Below, piece after piece: positions 1 to 5,243 of a stretch of DNA of 5,243 nt (position 1 is the first letter of the stretch; every line of letters begins with the position of its first letter). The notes under the pieces were generated by a model, which saw only the letters and a program-made list of their open reading frames with translations, had not been told where the DNA came from and searched no databases. The DNA is from a bacterium (lineage in GTDB: Bacteria; SZUA-79; Acidulodesulfobacterales; Acidulodesulfobacteraceae), in contig JAJZLA010000154.1 of NCBI GenBank assembly GCA_021803845.1, positions 1-5,243 on the forward strand, written 5' to 3'. A program made the position numbers and the translations under genes.

Positions 1-499
1 TTATAAATTAAGCAGGATAATCGAGAAAACGGAAATAGAAATGGAAGGGCGCTATCATTTTAATACCGTCATAAGTTCTTCTATGGAGTTAATTAACGAA
101 TTTAACGACTTTATAACCGGCGAAGACTTTAAAAAAGATGTTATGAGCAAAGCCGATAAATATTTGCTTAAGTATTTTTTAAACTCCGTTATTTTAATAC
201 TGTATCCTTTTATTCCTCATGTCTGCTCCGAAGCGTTCGAAATATTAAATGCTTCTTTTATAGAAAACGGGCCGTGGCCCGAAAAAATTGATGCCGGTTA
301 TGTGCCGGAAAATTGCAATATAGCCGTGCAGGTAAACGGGAAAATGCGCGACCTTATAGTTGCGGATATAAATTCGGATGAATCTGCGGTGCTTAAGATT
401 GCATTGGACAGCGTCAAAATAAAAAAATACGTCGAGGATAAAAGTCTTATTAAAAAAACAATATACGTTAAAAATAAATTGTTGAGCATAATAATATGA
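1..499 (+). CDS. leuS: Leucyl-tRNA synthetase, C-terminal part (5' end outside window)
   Basis: This is the 3' end of a class I leucyl-tRNA synthetase, the cytoplasmic enzyme that charges tRNA-Leu. The frame is open from base 2, giving 165 visible residues up to the TGA at 497-499; the ATG at 41 is internal and not a start. Visible residues 1-85 resemble the helical anticodon-binding domain: the stretch IEMEGRYHFNTVISSSMELIN, then YPFIPHVCSEAFE around residue 70 and GPWPEKID around residue 91. From about residue 105, CNIAVQVNGKMRD through IYVKNKLLSIII matches the small C-terminal domain found in bacterial LeuRS, which typically carries VQVNGK(L/V)R and ends in a hydrophobic strand. The catalytic HIGH and KMSKS motifs lie upstream of the window. 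The stop overlaps the next gene's start (ATGA, 496-499), so translational coupling to lptE is likely. Family assignment is firm from recognised motifs. Confidence 0.93.
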   Translation, partial: YKLSRIIEKTEIEMEGRYHFNTVISSSMELINEFNDFITGEDFKKDVMSKADKYLLKYFLNSVILILYPFIPHVCSEAFEILNASFIENGPWPEKIDAGYVPENCNIAVQVNGKMRDLIVADINSDESAVLKIALDSVKIKKYVEDKSLIKKTIYVKNKLLSIII

Positions 500-1035
500 A
501 AAATAAACTTATACTTTTTGTTTTTATTTTATTTGCCGCCGGTTTTTCCACCTCCTGCGGGTTCAGGATTTTAAACGGAAAAGAAGGTTCCGTTAAGAAA
601 TATAACGATATCTCGCAGATATACATAAAACCTTTTAAAAATTTAACCTATAAGAGCGGGGCGGGGGTATATTTTTCCAATAATATCGCAAATTATCTTA
701 ACGTACAATCCGATATGTTTACATCCAATAAAAACGACGCGCTTTACTATTTAACGGGGAAGATTACCTCTATACAGAACAGCGTAATGTCTTATACCGG
801 AGTTGCCGCGGCGGTGGATTACATGCTCACCGTAAAAGTGACGGTGAGCATGTACGGCACTAACGGGAAGATAATTTTCAGGAATGCAGGTTTTTCTTCT
901 GGGGCAACATATTATAACTATATTAATCCGCTTACCGCGCATAAACAGGAAAAAATGGCGATAGAAACGGCATCTAAAAGAATCGCCAGAAAAATCGTAA
1001 TATACATAGAAACTAAAAAATTAACCTCATACTAA
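496..1035 (+). CDS. lptE: LptE-like LPS-assembly lipoprotein
   Basis: Predicted outer-membrane lipoprotein of 179 residues, close in length to known LptE proteins. LptE plugs the LptD barrel and helps deliver lipopolysaccharide to the outer leaflet. Visible features are a short basic N-terminus (MKNK), a hydrophobic stretch at residues 5-17, and a lipobox-like STSC ending at Cys21, followed by GFRI, which recalls the CGF/CGY start of mature LptE. Ser at -3 of the lipobox is less usual than Leu. The middle and C-terminal parts fit the family: DISQIYIKPFKNLTY (residues 38-52), VDYMLTVKVTVSMYGTNGKIIFRN (about 107-130), and a terminal helix rich in Ala, Lys and Arg (AIETASKRIARKIV). The start is set by the ATGA overlap with leuS; no strong Shine-Dalgarno is seen. 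The leuS-lptE order is common in proteobacteria, but the usual next gene holA is absent. The sequence is divergent, so context carries much of the call. Confidence 0.8.
   Translation: MKNKLILFVFILFAAGFSTSCGFRILNGKEGSVKKYNDISQIYIKPFKNLTYKSGAGVYFSNNIANYLNVQSDMFTSNKNDALYYLTGKITSIQNSVMSYTGVAAAVDYMLTVKVTVSMYGTNGKIIFRNAGFSSGATYYNYINPLTAHKQEKMAIETASKRIARKIVIYIETKKLTSY
820..854. repeat. Perfect 14-bp inverted repeat inside lptE
   Basis: The left arm TACATGCTCACCGT (820-833) is the exact reverse complement of the right arm ACGGTGAGCATGTA (841-854), with a 7-base loop AAAAGTG (834-840). A hairpin this long is strong for an A+T-rich genome and sits wholly inside coding sequence, at the codons for YMLTVKVTVSMY. 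No T-run follows on either strand, so it does not look like an intrinsic terminator. The reading frame is intact through it and the encoded strand pair fits the LptE family. Its function is unknown; it may be chance, an mRNA structure that affects translation or decay, or a protein-binding dyad. Confidence 0.85.
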
Positions 1036-1595
1036 TCCAATCCTCTTATTTTCTTATATATAATAAGAGTAATTTTTGCGAATGAATAACCTAAAATGCC
1101 GCCGGCGATTACGTCTAAGGGGTAATGCTCTCCGTCGTAAACGCGTGAAAAGGCGACCGCAAACGCAAGAATATAAAATAATTTTTTGTGTTTCGGAAAT
1201 ATATAAGAAAGAGCTACGGCGAGCGAGAAAGCGGTTACGGAATGGCCTGAAGGAAAAGACCGTTCGGTCAGATGCCTCCCCAGCAGGTTTATATGTACAG
1301 CGCCCGTTTTTATCAGTTCGTGGAGGGCTACTACCGGCCTGGGCCTGTTTACGGCTCTTTTTATTATTATATCGAATATACCCGGGACGATTTGAGTTAA
1401 AAAAAGCAGAAGAAACGATTCTTTAAATTTAGGACGATTATAAAAATAAACATAAACGAGGACAAGCCAGTATGCAACCCAGCCGTTGCCCAAATATGTA
1501 ACGGCTCTCATATTATCGTTCAATAAAGAAAAGTGAAAGTTGTCGTTTATCAACAAAAAAAGGGCGGTATCTAAACGGAGAATATGGGAAAGCAT
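1032..1595 (-). CDS. PAP2-family membrane phosphatase
   Basis: A 187-residue integral-membrane protein of the type 2 phosphatidic acid phosphatase (PAP2) superfamily. All three signature motifs are present: K-x6-RP as K79...R86-P87, PSGH at residues 115-118, and SR-x5-H-x3-D as S150-R151...H157...D161. By family knowledge His118 and His157 are the catalytic pair. Hydrophobic segments near residues 35-52, 58-78, 118-133, 137-149 and 160-180 indicate about five membrane helices. Substrate cannot be read from sequence: bacterial members act on undecaprenyl pyrophosphate, phosphatidylglycerol phosphate, phosphatidic acid or lipid A phosphates. Next to lptE and sugar-nucleotide genes, an envelope lipid or carrier is the likely substrate (inference). 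The ATG at 1595-1593 is the first start after an in-frame TAA eight codons upstream; no Shine-Dalgarno precedes it. Its TAG stop overlaps the lptE TAA on the opposite strand. Confidence 0.92.
   Translation of the reverse strand: MLSHILRLDTALFLLINDNFHFSLLNDNMRAVTYLGNGWVAYWLVLVYVYFYNRPKFKESFLLLFLTQIVPGIFDIIIKRAVNRPRPVVALHELIKTGAVHINLLGRHLTERSFPSGHSVTAFSLAVALSYIFPKHKKLFYILAFAVAFSRVYDGEHYPLDVIAGGILGYSFAKITLIIYKKIRGLD
1043..1077 (+). terminator. Possible weak intrinsic terminator for leuS-lptE
   Basis: CTCTTATT (1043-1050) pairs perfectly with AATAAGAG (1062-1069) around an 11-base loop, and five T residues follow at 1073-1077. It begins 7 bases past the lptE stop and lies within the 3' end of the convergent phosphatase gene. 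The stem is A/T-rich with only two G:C pairs, and three bases separate it from the T-run, so it would be a weak terminator at best. The minus strand has no T-run close to the stem. Confidence 0.35.
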
Positions 1596-1607
1596 AAATT
1601 TTATGTT

Positions 1608-1635
1608 TTGATTTTATGGTTTATTAAGATATAAT
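1608..1635 (+). promoter_or_regulatory. Probable sigma-70-type promoter for the 1714 gene
   Basis: A perfect -10 hexamer TATAAT (1630-1635) lies 16 bases after a -35-like TTGATT (1608-1613, four of six consensus bases). Transcription would begin near 1642, giving a leader of about 70 bases before the ATG at 1714. That leader includes AGTGC (1656-1660) and GCACT (1681-1685), a short spaced dyad. The Shine-Dalgarno for the gene is AAGGGG at 1699-1704, nine bases before the ATG. The intergenic A+T richness makes chance matches likely, so this is a prediction from consensus only. Confidence 0.45.
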
Positions 1636-1662
1636 TTTAATAGAATAATTTGCTAAGTGCAA
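1634..1662 (-). promoter_or_regulatory. Possible promoter for the PAP2 phosphatase
   Basis: Read on the minus strand, TTGCAC (1662-1657, three of six -35 consensus bases) is followed after exactly 17 bases by TAAAAT (1639-1634, five of six -10 bases). Initiation near 1627 would give a leader of about 30 bases before the start codon at 1595. Its -10 overlaps the -10 of the plus-strand promoter by two bases, so the two divergent promoters could exclude each other. The -35 match is weak. Confidence 0.3.
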
Positions 1663-1713
1663 CAATAATTATGCTTATAGGCACTAAACAATAACAAAAA
1701 GGGGCATTGAGAT

Positions 1714-4233
1714 ATGCAGGCGGTCATAATGGCAGGAGGTTTCGGAACAAGGCTTAAGCCTTTAACTAATAACGCTCCGAAGCCGATGATACATATCGCA
1801 AACAAACCGATGATGGAGCATGTCGTTAATCTCCTTAAAACATACGGCATTAACGATTTAATTGTCCTGCTGTACGTCCAACCCGAACTAATAAAAAATC
1901 ATTTTAAAGACGGAGCCGATTTCGGCGTAAGGATAGAATACGTTATTGCCGAAGAGGATTATGGGACGGCGGGGGCGGTAAAAAATGTCGAAAATATAAT
2001 AAAAGAAGACGACTTTGTCGTAATAAGCGCGGATATCATTACCGATATTAATTTAAGCAGGCCTATAGACTTTCATTTAAGCAGGAAAAGCGACGCCACG
2101 ATAGTTCTTACGAGAGTCGAAAATCCACTTTCTTTCGGGATAGTAATTACCGACAGCGAAGGAAGGATTACCAAATTTCTCGAAAAACCGACATGGTCCG
2201 AAGTATTCAGCGATACCATAAATACCGGAATTTATATTTTAAATAAGTCGGCATTAAAAATGATTCCCGAAAAAAGCGAGTTCGATTTTTCTAAAGACCT
2301 TTTTCCTATGCTTTTGAAAGAAAATAAAAATCTTTTCGGACATATATCGTCGGGCTACTGGAAGGACGTAGGCACCCTTTCCGAATACAGGCGGAGCCAG
2401 TTGGAAATTATAGCCGGAAAGATAGATTTGAATATCGAGGGAGAATACATTCCCGGTAAAAATTTAAAAATAGGCGCTAAGAGCATTATAGACATAAGCT
2501 GCGACGCCGAAAATTCCATATTCGGAAAAGACGTTCATATTCTTCAGAACTGTAAAATAAAAAATTGCGTTATAGGGGATAACTGTACTATAGGGGAAGC
2601 CACACAGATAAGCGGTTCTGTTATAGGCAAGGGTTCGAAAATAGGCTCGAACTGCGATATACAGGAAGCAGTATTGGGATATAAAACGGCTGTGGGGAAT
2701 AATGCTTTTATAGGCTCCGGCGCCGTTATATCCGACGTATGCCGTATAGGTAACGGCGCCGTTATAAATCCTAACGTCAAAATATGGCCTTATAAAAACG
2801 TGGAAGACGGTGCTGTATTATCTGAAAGTCTAATATGGTCAGATAAATGGAGCGCTAAAATATTCGGACAATACGGTATAACCGCTCTCGCAAATTTAGA
2901 AATTACCCCTGAGTTTGCGTCTAAACTGGGAGCGGCATTCGGGGCGACGATAGGCAAAAACAGGACCATTTCCGTATCCCGCGACAGCCATAAAACCTCC
3001 CGTCTTTTTTCAAGGGCCATTATGTCCGGCGTTCTTTCGGTGGGCGTCAACGTCAACGATTTCAGCGATACCCCTATTTCTATAGTCCGGTATCAGGCGA
3101 AACAGTTCAAAAGTTCCGGCGGCATACACGTCAGACAACATCCTTTCGATAAAAAACTTCTAAACATAAAATTTTTCGATTCAAACGGTTTAGATTTATC
3201 GACCCTAGGAGAACAAAAAATAGAAAGGCTGTTTTTCAGGGAAGATTATGCGAGAGTGGGTTCGGAAGATACGGGAGAGATATTTTATCCGACGCACGGA
3301 ACGGAATATTATACCGACGGTTTTCTTAATACGATAGACGCCGATAAAATTATAAAGAGAAAATTTAAAATAGTCATAGACTATTCGTACGGAAGTTCAA
3401 GCAAGATTTTTCCAGCAATAATAGGAAAACTCGGTATAGACTCGGTCCATCTCAACGCAAATTTAGATCAGACCAAGATAACAAAAACGGAAAGAGAATT
3501 TAAAAAATCTCTTAAAGAGCTTTCGAGCATAGTCAGGTCTATTAACGCAGACCTTGGAATTTTTATAGATAACGGCGGTGAAAAGATTTATATATGCGAC
3601 GAAAACGGCGATAATATCGACGGCAATACGGCTTTAACTTTAATGGCGCTTTTAGTTATGAAAACCGAAAAAAACGACAAGTCTATTACCATTCCGTCCA
3701 GGTCTTCTTTTAATATAACAAAATCTGCTAAAGATTATGACTTCGAAATATTTTTTGCCAAAAATTCTTCTAGCTGTCTTATGGAAAAATCGGCCAATTC
3801 CAATGTTTGCTTTGCGGGCGATAACGAGGGAGGATATATTTATCCTAAATTCATGCCCGCATTCGACGGAATGTATTCCGCGATAAAACTGCTTGAGATG
3901 CTTGCTAAGCTCAACACTTCGATTAAAAACGAACTTAGATATATAGAGCCTTCCTATTTTGAATACAAAAAAGTTCCATGCCCTACTGAATTAAAAGGTT
4001 TTATAATGAGAAAATTTTTTGAAAAATACGGCGGCGATAATGTTTTATTAATCGACGGAATAAAATTAATCAAACCCGGCGGGTGGGTTCTTGCATATCC
4101 GACCTCGGAAGGAGCTCATTTCGAGATATTTTCCGAGAGCAGGGATAAAGAAGAAGCTCTGTCGCTGCTAAACCAGTTTAATAACGATATAGAAAACTGG
4201 AAAAACGAAAGAGACTTAAGCGCCCTGTCGTAA
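1714..4233 (+). CDS. NDP-sugar pyrophosphorylase / beta-helix / degenerate phosphohexomutase fusion
   Basis: An 839-residue protein with three parts. Residues 1-235 are a nucleotidyltransferase of the mannose-1-phosphate guanylyltransferase/glucose-1-phosphate uridylyl- or thymidylyltransferase type: AGGFGTRLKPLT (7-18), PKP (22-24, with Lys23), SADIITD (105-111), EKP (157-159), NTGIYI (170-175), WKDVGT (216-221, Asp218). It would make NDP-hexose from hexose-1-phosphate and NTP in the cytoplasm; GDP-mannose is the best guess. Residues about 245-375 are hexapeptide repeats of a left-handed beta-helix (VIGDNCTIG, VIGKGSKIG, FIGSGAVIS, RIGNGAVIN); a 13-base direct repeat at 2718-2730 and 2754-2766 encodes two of them. 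Residues about 382-830 resemble phosphoglucomutase/phosphomannomutase, but key sites differ: GGIHVRQHPFD (469-479) puts His476 where catalytic Ser is expected, DNGGEK (619-624) replaces the DGDGDR-type metal loop, and YPTSEGAHFEIF (795-806) replaces RPSGTEP. Fusions of this architecture and length are known in several bacteria. The mutase part is probably not a working mutase. The start has a good Shine-Dalgarno (AAGGGG, 1699-1704). Confidence 0.88.
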   Translation: MQAVIMAGGFGTRLKPLTNNAPKPMIHIANKPMMEHVVNLLKTYGINDLIVLLYVQPELIKNHFKDGADFGVRIEYVIAEEDYGTAGAVKNVENIIKEDDFVVISADIITDINLSRPIDFHLSRKSDATIVLTRVENPLSFGIVITDSEGRITKFLEKPTWSEVFSDTINTGIYILNKSALKMIPEKSEFDFSKDLFPMLLKENKNLFGHISSGYWKDVGTLSEYRRSQLEIIAGKIDLNIEGEYIPGKNLKIGAKSIIDISCDAENSIFGKDVHILQNCKIKNCVIGDNCTIGEATQISGSVIGKGSKIGSNCDIQEAVLGYKTAVGNNAFIGSGAVISDVCRIGNGAVINPNVKIWPYKNVEDGAVLSESLIWSDKWSAKIFGQYGITALANLEITPEFASKLGAAFGATIGKNRTISVSRDSHKTSRLFSRAIMSGVLSVGVNVNDFSDTPISIVRYQAKQFKSSGGIHVRQHPFDKKLLNIKFFDSNGLDLSTLGEQKIERLFFREDYARVGSEDTGEIFYPTHGTEYYTDGFLNTIDADKIIKRKFKIVIDYSYGSSSKIFPAIIGKLGIDSVHLNANLDQTKITKTEREFKKSLKELSSIVRSINADLGIFIDNGGEKIYICDENGDNIDGNTALTLMALLVMKTEKNDKSITIPSRSSFNITKSAKDYDFEIFFAKNSSSCLMEKSANSNVCFAGDNEGGYIYPKFMPAFDGMYSAIKLLEMLAKLNTSIKNELRYIEPSYFEYKKVPCPTELKGFIMRKFFEKYGGDNVLLIDGIKLIKPGGWVLAYPTSEGAHFEIFSESRDKEEALSLLNQFNNDIENWKNERDLSALS

Positions 4234-4245
4234 GGTCAAAATTGT

Positions 4246-4266
4246 CGGTAAAAATTACCTGGAATA
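4246..4266. repeat. Short flanking repeat, copy 1
   Basis: This 21-base unit matches copy 2 (4364-4384) at 18 positions. It contains a small hairpin, GGTAA-AAA-TTACC (4247-4259), starting 14 bases past the stop of the fusion gene. It could be a weak 3'-end structure, but no T-run follows. The two copies lie on either side of the palindromic element at 4271-4350. Confidence 0.6.
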
Positions 4267-4270
4267 CTAG

Positions 4271-4350
4271 CGTCATTCCCGCGCAGGCGGGAAAGTTTCA
4301 AAGAAACTTCACGAGTTTCGCCAGACGCGAGAGCGAAGCGGTAATCCAGA
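4271..4350. repeat. Compound palindromic intergenic repeat (GTCATTCCCGC type) with hairpin-rich insert
   Basis: CGTCATTCCCGC...GCGGGAA at 4271-4293 is a familiar form of dispersed bacterial intergenic repeat; its core ATTCCC-N8-GGGAA is like the Neisseria dRS3 unit, and such repeats often continue as GGGAATCCAG. Here the hairpin TTCCCGC-GCAG-GCGGGAA (4276-4293) is followed by about 51 extra bases before TCCAGA (4345-4350). The extra piece holds a second hairpin, AAGTTTC-AAA-GAAACTT (4293-4309), a competing pairing of GAAACT (4303-4308) with AGTTTC (4314-4319), and TTCGC (4317-4321) with GCGAA (4333-4337). It ends in GCGGTAA (4338-4344), a one-mismatch copy of the right arm GCGGGAA, which could pair instead with the left arm. 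No protein is encoded. It is probably a non-autonomous mobile or REP-like element; its effect on expression of the downstream gene is unknown. Confidence 0.72.
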
Positions 4351-4363
4351 AATGTTTAAGCGC

Positions 4364-4384
4364 CGGTAGAAATTACCGGAAATA
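4364..4384. repeat. Short flanking repeat, copy 2
   Basis: Second copy of the 21-base unit at 4246-4266, differing at three positions. It lies within a better hairpin, CCGGTA-GAAAT-TACCGG (4363-4379), which can gain a G:U pair to leave an AAA loop. It ends 12 bases before the Shine-Dalgarno of the gene at 4408, so it would sit in that gene's leader if transcription reads through from upstream. Confidence 0.6.
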
Positions 4385-4407
4385 TCTAAAAACATAAGAG
4401 GAAGGGA

Positions 4408-5243
4408 ATGGCGGAAAAAAACGGCGGAAAAACTTTTGAAATCGAGTTCGGAACGTCAGGCTACAGAGGCAAAATTGCCGACGACTTCACTTATGAATCC
4501 GTCAAGCTTGTTTCGCAGGCGGTCTGCGATTTTTTAACGGAAAAATATAAAAGCTCTTTTCCGTCTAAAAAAATAATAATAGGCTACGATACGCGTTTTT
4601 TGTCCGAAGAATTTGCAAAAATCAGCGCCTGTGTCTTTTGCGCCAACGGTTTTAACGTAATTTTTGCCGATACCTTTACTCCTACGCCGGTTATCGCAAT
4701 TAAAATATTAAAAGAAAAAGCTCTAGGCGCGGTCAACATTACCGCAAGCCATAATCCTTACAACTATAACGGCATAAAATTCTCGCCCGACTGGGGAGGG
4801 CCAGCTCTTCCCGAAGATACCGAAGTCTTAATGAAAAAATCCAACGAACTTCTTAAATCACCGCGGTATAATTATATGGATTTCGGCTCGGCAAAGAAAA
4901 ACGGACTATTAACGGAAGAAGATTTTATAGGTTATTATACGGAACTCGTAAAATCAAAATTAGATTTAAAACTTATCGAAGAAAACTGCGGGAATTTATA
5001 TCCGTTTATTACTTCCATGCACGGAACTTCCAAGGGCATGATAGGAAAGATTATCGGAGAAGCCGGATATGAATTCAAAGAAATATACGAGGAAAGGGAC
5101 GCTTTTTTTGCTCCCGGTTTTGCTCCCGACCCGTCCGCGAAGAATTTAAAAGAGATGGGAAAGATGGTTAAGGAATATAATGAAGGCAAGTCTAAGAAAA
5201 CCGCCATAGGGCTTGCGGCGGACGGCGATGCCGACAGATATGG
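4408..5243 (+). CDS. Phosphoglucomutase/phosphomannomutase (3' end outside window)
   Basis: The first 278 residues of an alpha-D-phosphohexomutase, the cytoplasmic enzyme that interconverts hexose-6-phosphate and hexose-1-phosphate through a phosphoserine; full-length members are usually about 450-500 residues. Domain 1 shows FGTSGYRGKI (14-23), IGYDTR (58-63), TPTP (about 100-103) and the catalytic loop TASHNP (112-117, Ser114). Domain 2 shows SMHGTS (203-208) and ends in the metal loop DGDADR (272-277), where the window stops. The sugar-specificity loop (GExSG in the family) and the phosphate-binding domain are not visible, so glucose and mannose specificity cannot be separated. The ATG at 4408 follows a strong Shine-Dalgarno, AGAGGAAGGG (4397-4406), though the spacing is very short if the whole run is used; AGAGG is the better match. 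The gene lies 174 bases behind the fusion gene on the same strand, and may supply it with hexose-1-phosphate. Confidence 0.93.
   Translation, partial: MAEKNGGKTFEIEFGTSGYRGKIADDFTYESVKLVSQAVCDFLTEKYKSSFPSKKIIIGYDTRFLSEEFAKISACVFCANGFNVIFADTFTPTPVIAIKILKEKALGAVNITASHNPYNYNGIKFSPDWGGPALPEDTEVLMKKSNELLKSPRYNYMDFGSAKKNGLLTEEDFIGYYTELVKSKLDLKLIEENCGNLYPFITSMHGTSKGMIGKIIGEAGYEFKEIYEERDAFFAPGFAPDPSAKNLKEMGKMVKEYNEGKSKKTAIGLAADGDADRY

Noticed and set aside
268..281. G+C-rich hairpin CGGGCC-GT-GGCCCG followed by an A-run in leuS.
   Set aside because: It falls in codons for the conserved GPWPE segment, is followed by A rather than T on the plus strand, and its 2-base loop is too tight as drawn; most likely codon chance.
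1076..1426. A 116-codon plus-strand open frame, very rich in Arg and Leu.
   Set aside because: It lies entirely opposite the PAP2 gene, whose three catalytic motifs are intact. The composition is that of an antisense shadow, with no recognisable domain.
2544..3056. Minus-strand open frames opposite the beta-helix and the start of the mutase-like region.
   Set aside because: They are antisense to a well-supported protein; their periodic Pro/Ile content mirrors the hexapeptide repeats. No start signals or family resemblance were seen.
1714..4233. The fusion read as an assembly join of two separate genes.
   Set aside because: The frame is continuous, the linker through the beta-helix is natural, and the same three-part architecture at about this length is known in other bacteria.
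4271..4350. The palindromic cluster as a CRISPR array or as the intrinsic terminator of the fusion gene.
   Set aside because: There are no regularly spaced identical repeats with unique spacers, and no T-run follows any of the hairpins.
4935..5207. A 90-codon minus-strand open frame.
   Set aside because: It is antisense to the phosphohexomutase, which carries TASHNP and DGDADR on the plus strand.

Overview
The window is an A+T-rich stretch (roughly 60% A+T by eye, with frequent ATA isoleucine codons) from a Gram-negative (diderm) bacterium. The diderm inference rests on a gene for an LptE-like outer-membrane LPS-assembly lipoprotein directly behind leuS, a gene order shared with many Proteobacteria. 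The phylum cannot be fixed from this sequence; an A+T-rich deltaproteobacterium-like or other environmental diderm lineage is a guess.

Layout. Positions 1-499 (+) are the 3' end of leuS (leucyl-tRNA synthetase), whose stop overlaps the start of lptE (496-1035, +) as ATGA. Convergent to lptE, with overlapping stop codons, is a PAP2-family membrane phosphatase (1032-1595, -). A 118-base divergent intergenic region follows, holding plausible back-to-back promoters. Next comes a large gene (1714-4233, +) for an 839-residue fusion: a sugar-1-phosphate nucleotidyltransferase, a left-handed beta-helix of hexapeptide repeats, and a phosphohexomutase-like domain. A 174-base gap (4234-4407) holds a compound palindromic repeat of the GTCATTCCCGC...GCGGGAA type, apparently interrupted by a hairpin-rich insert and flanked by a near-identical short repeat. 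The last gene (4408 to beyond the window, +) is a canonical alpha-D-phosphohexomutase (phosphoglucomutase/phosphomannomutase), cut by the window end just after its metal-binding loop.

The theme is cell-envelope carbohydrate and lipid metabolism: LPS export (LptE), a lipid or isoprenoid-phosphate phosphatase (PAP2), and two genes that would turn hexose-6-phosphate into hexose-1-phosphate and then NDP-hexose. The most notable point is that the phosphomutase-like domain of the fusion protein has lost the recognisable catalytic signatures: His at the phospho-Ser position, DNGGEK in place of the DGDGDR-type metal loop, and no canonical phosphate-binding loop. The separate gene just downstream carries intact TASHNP and DGDADR motifs. 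This looks like a pseudoenzyme domain fused to the nucleotidyltransferase beside a catalytically competent paralogue.

No tRNA, rRNA, CRISPR array, insertion-sequence transposase or phage gene was seen, and no gene-free stretch exceeds 300 bases.
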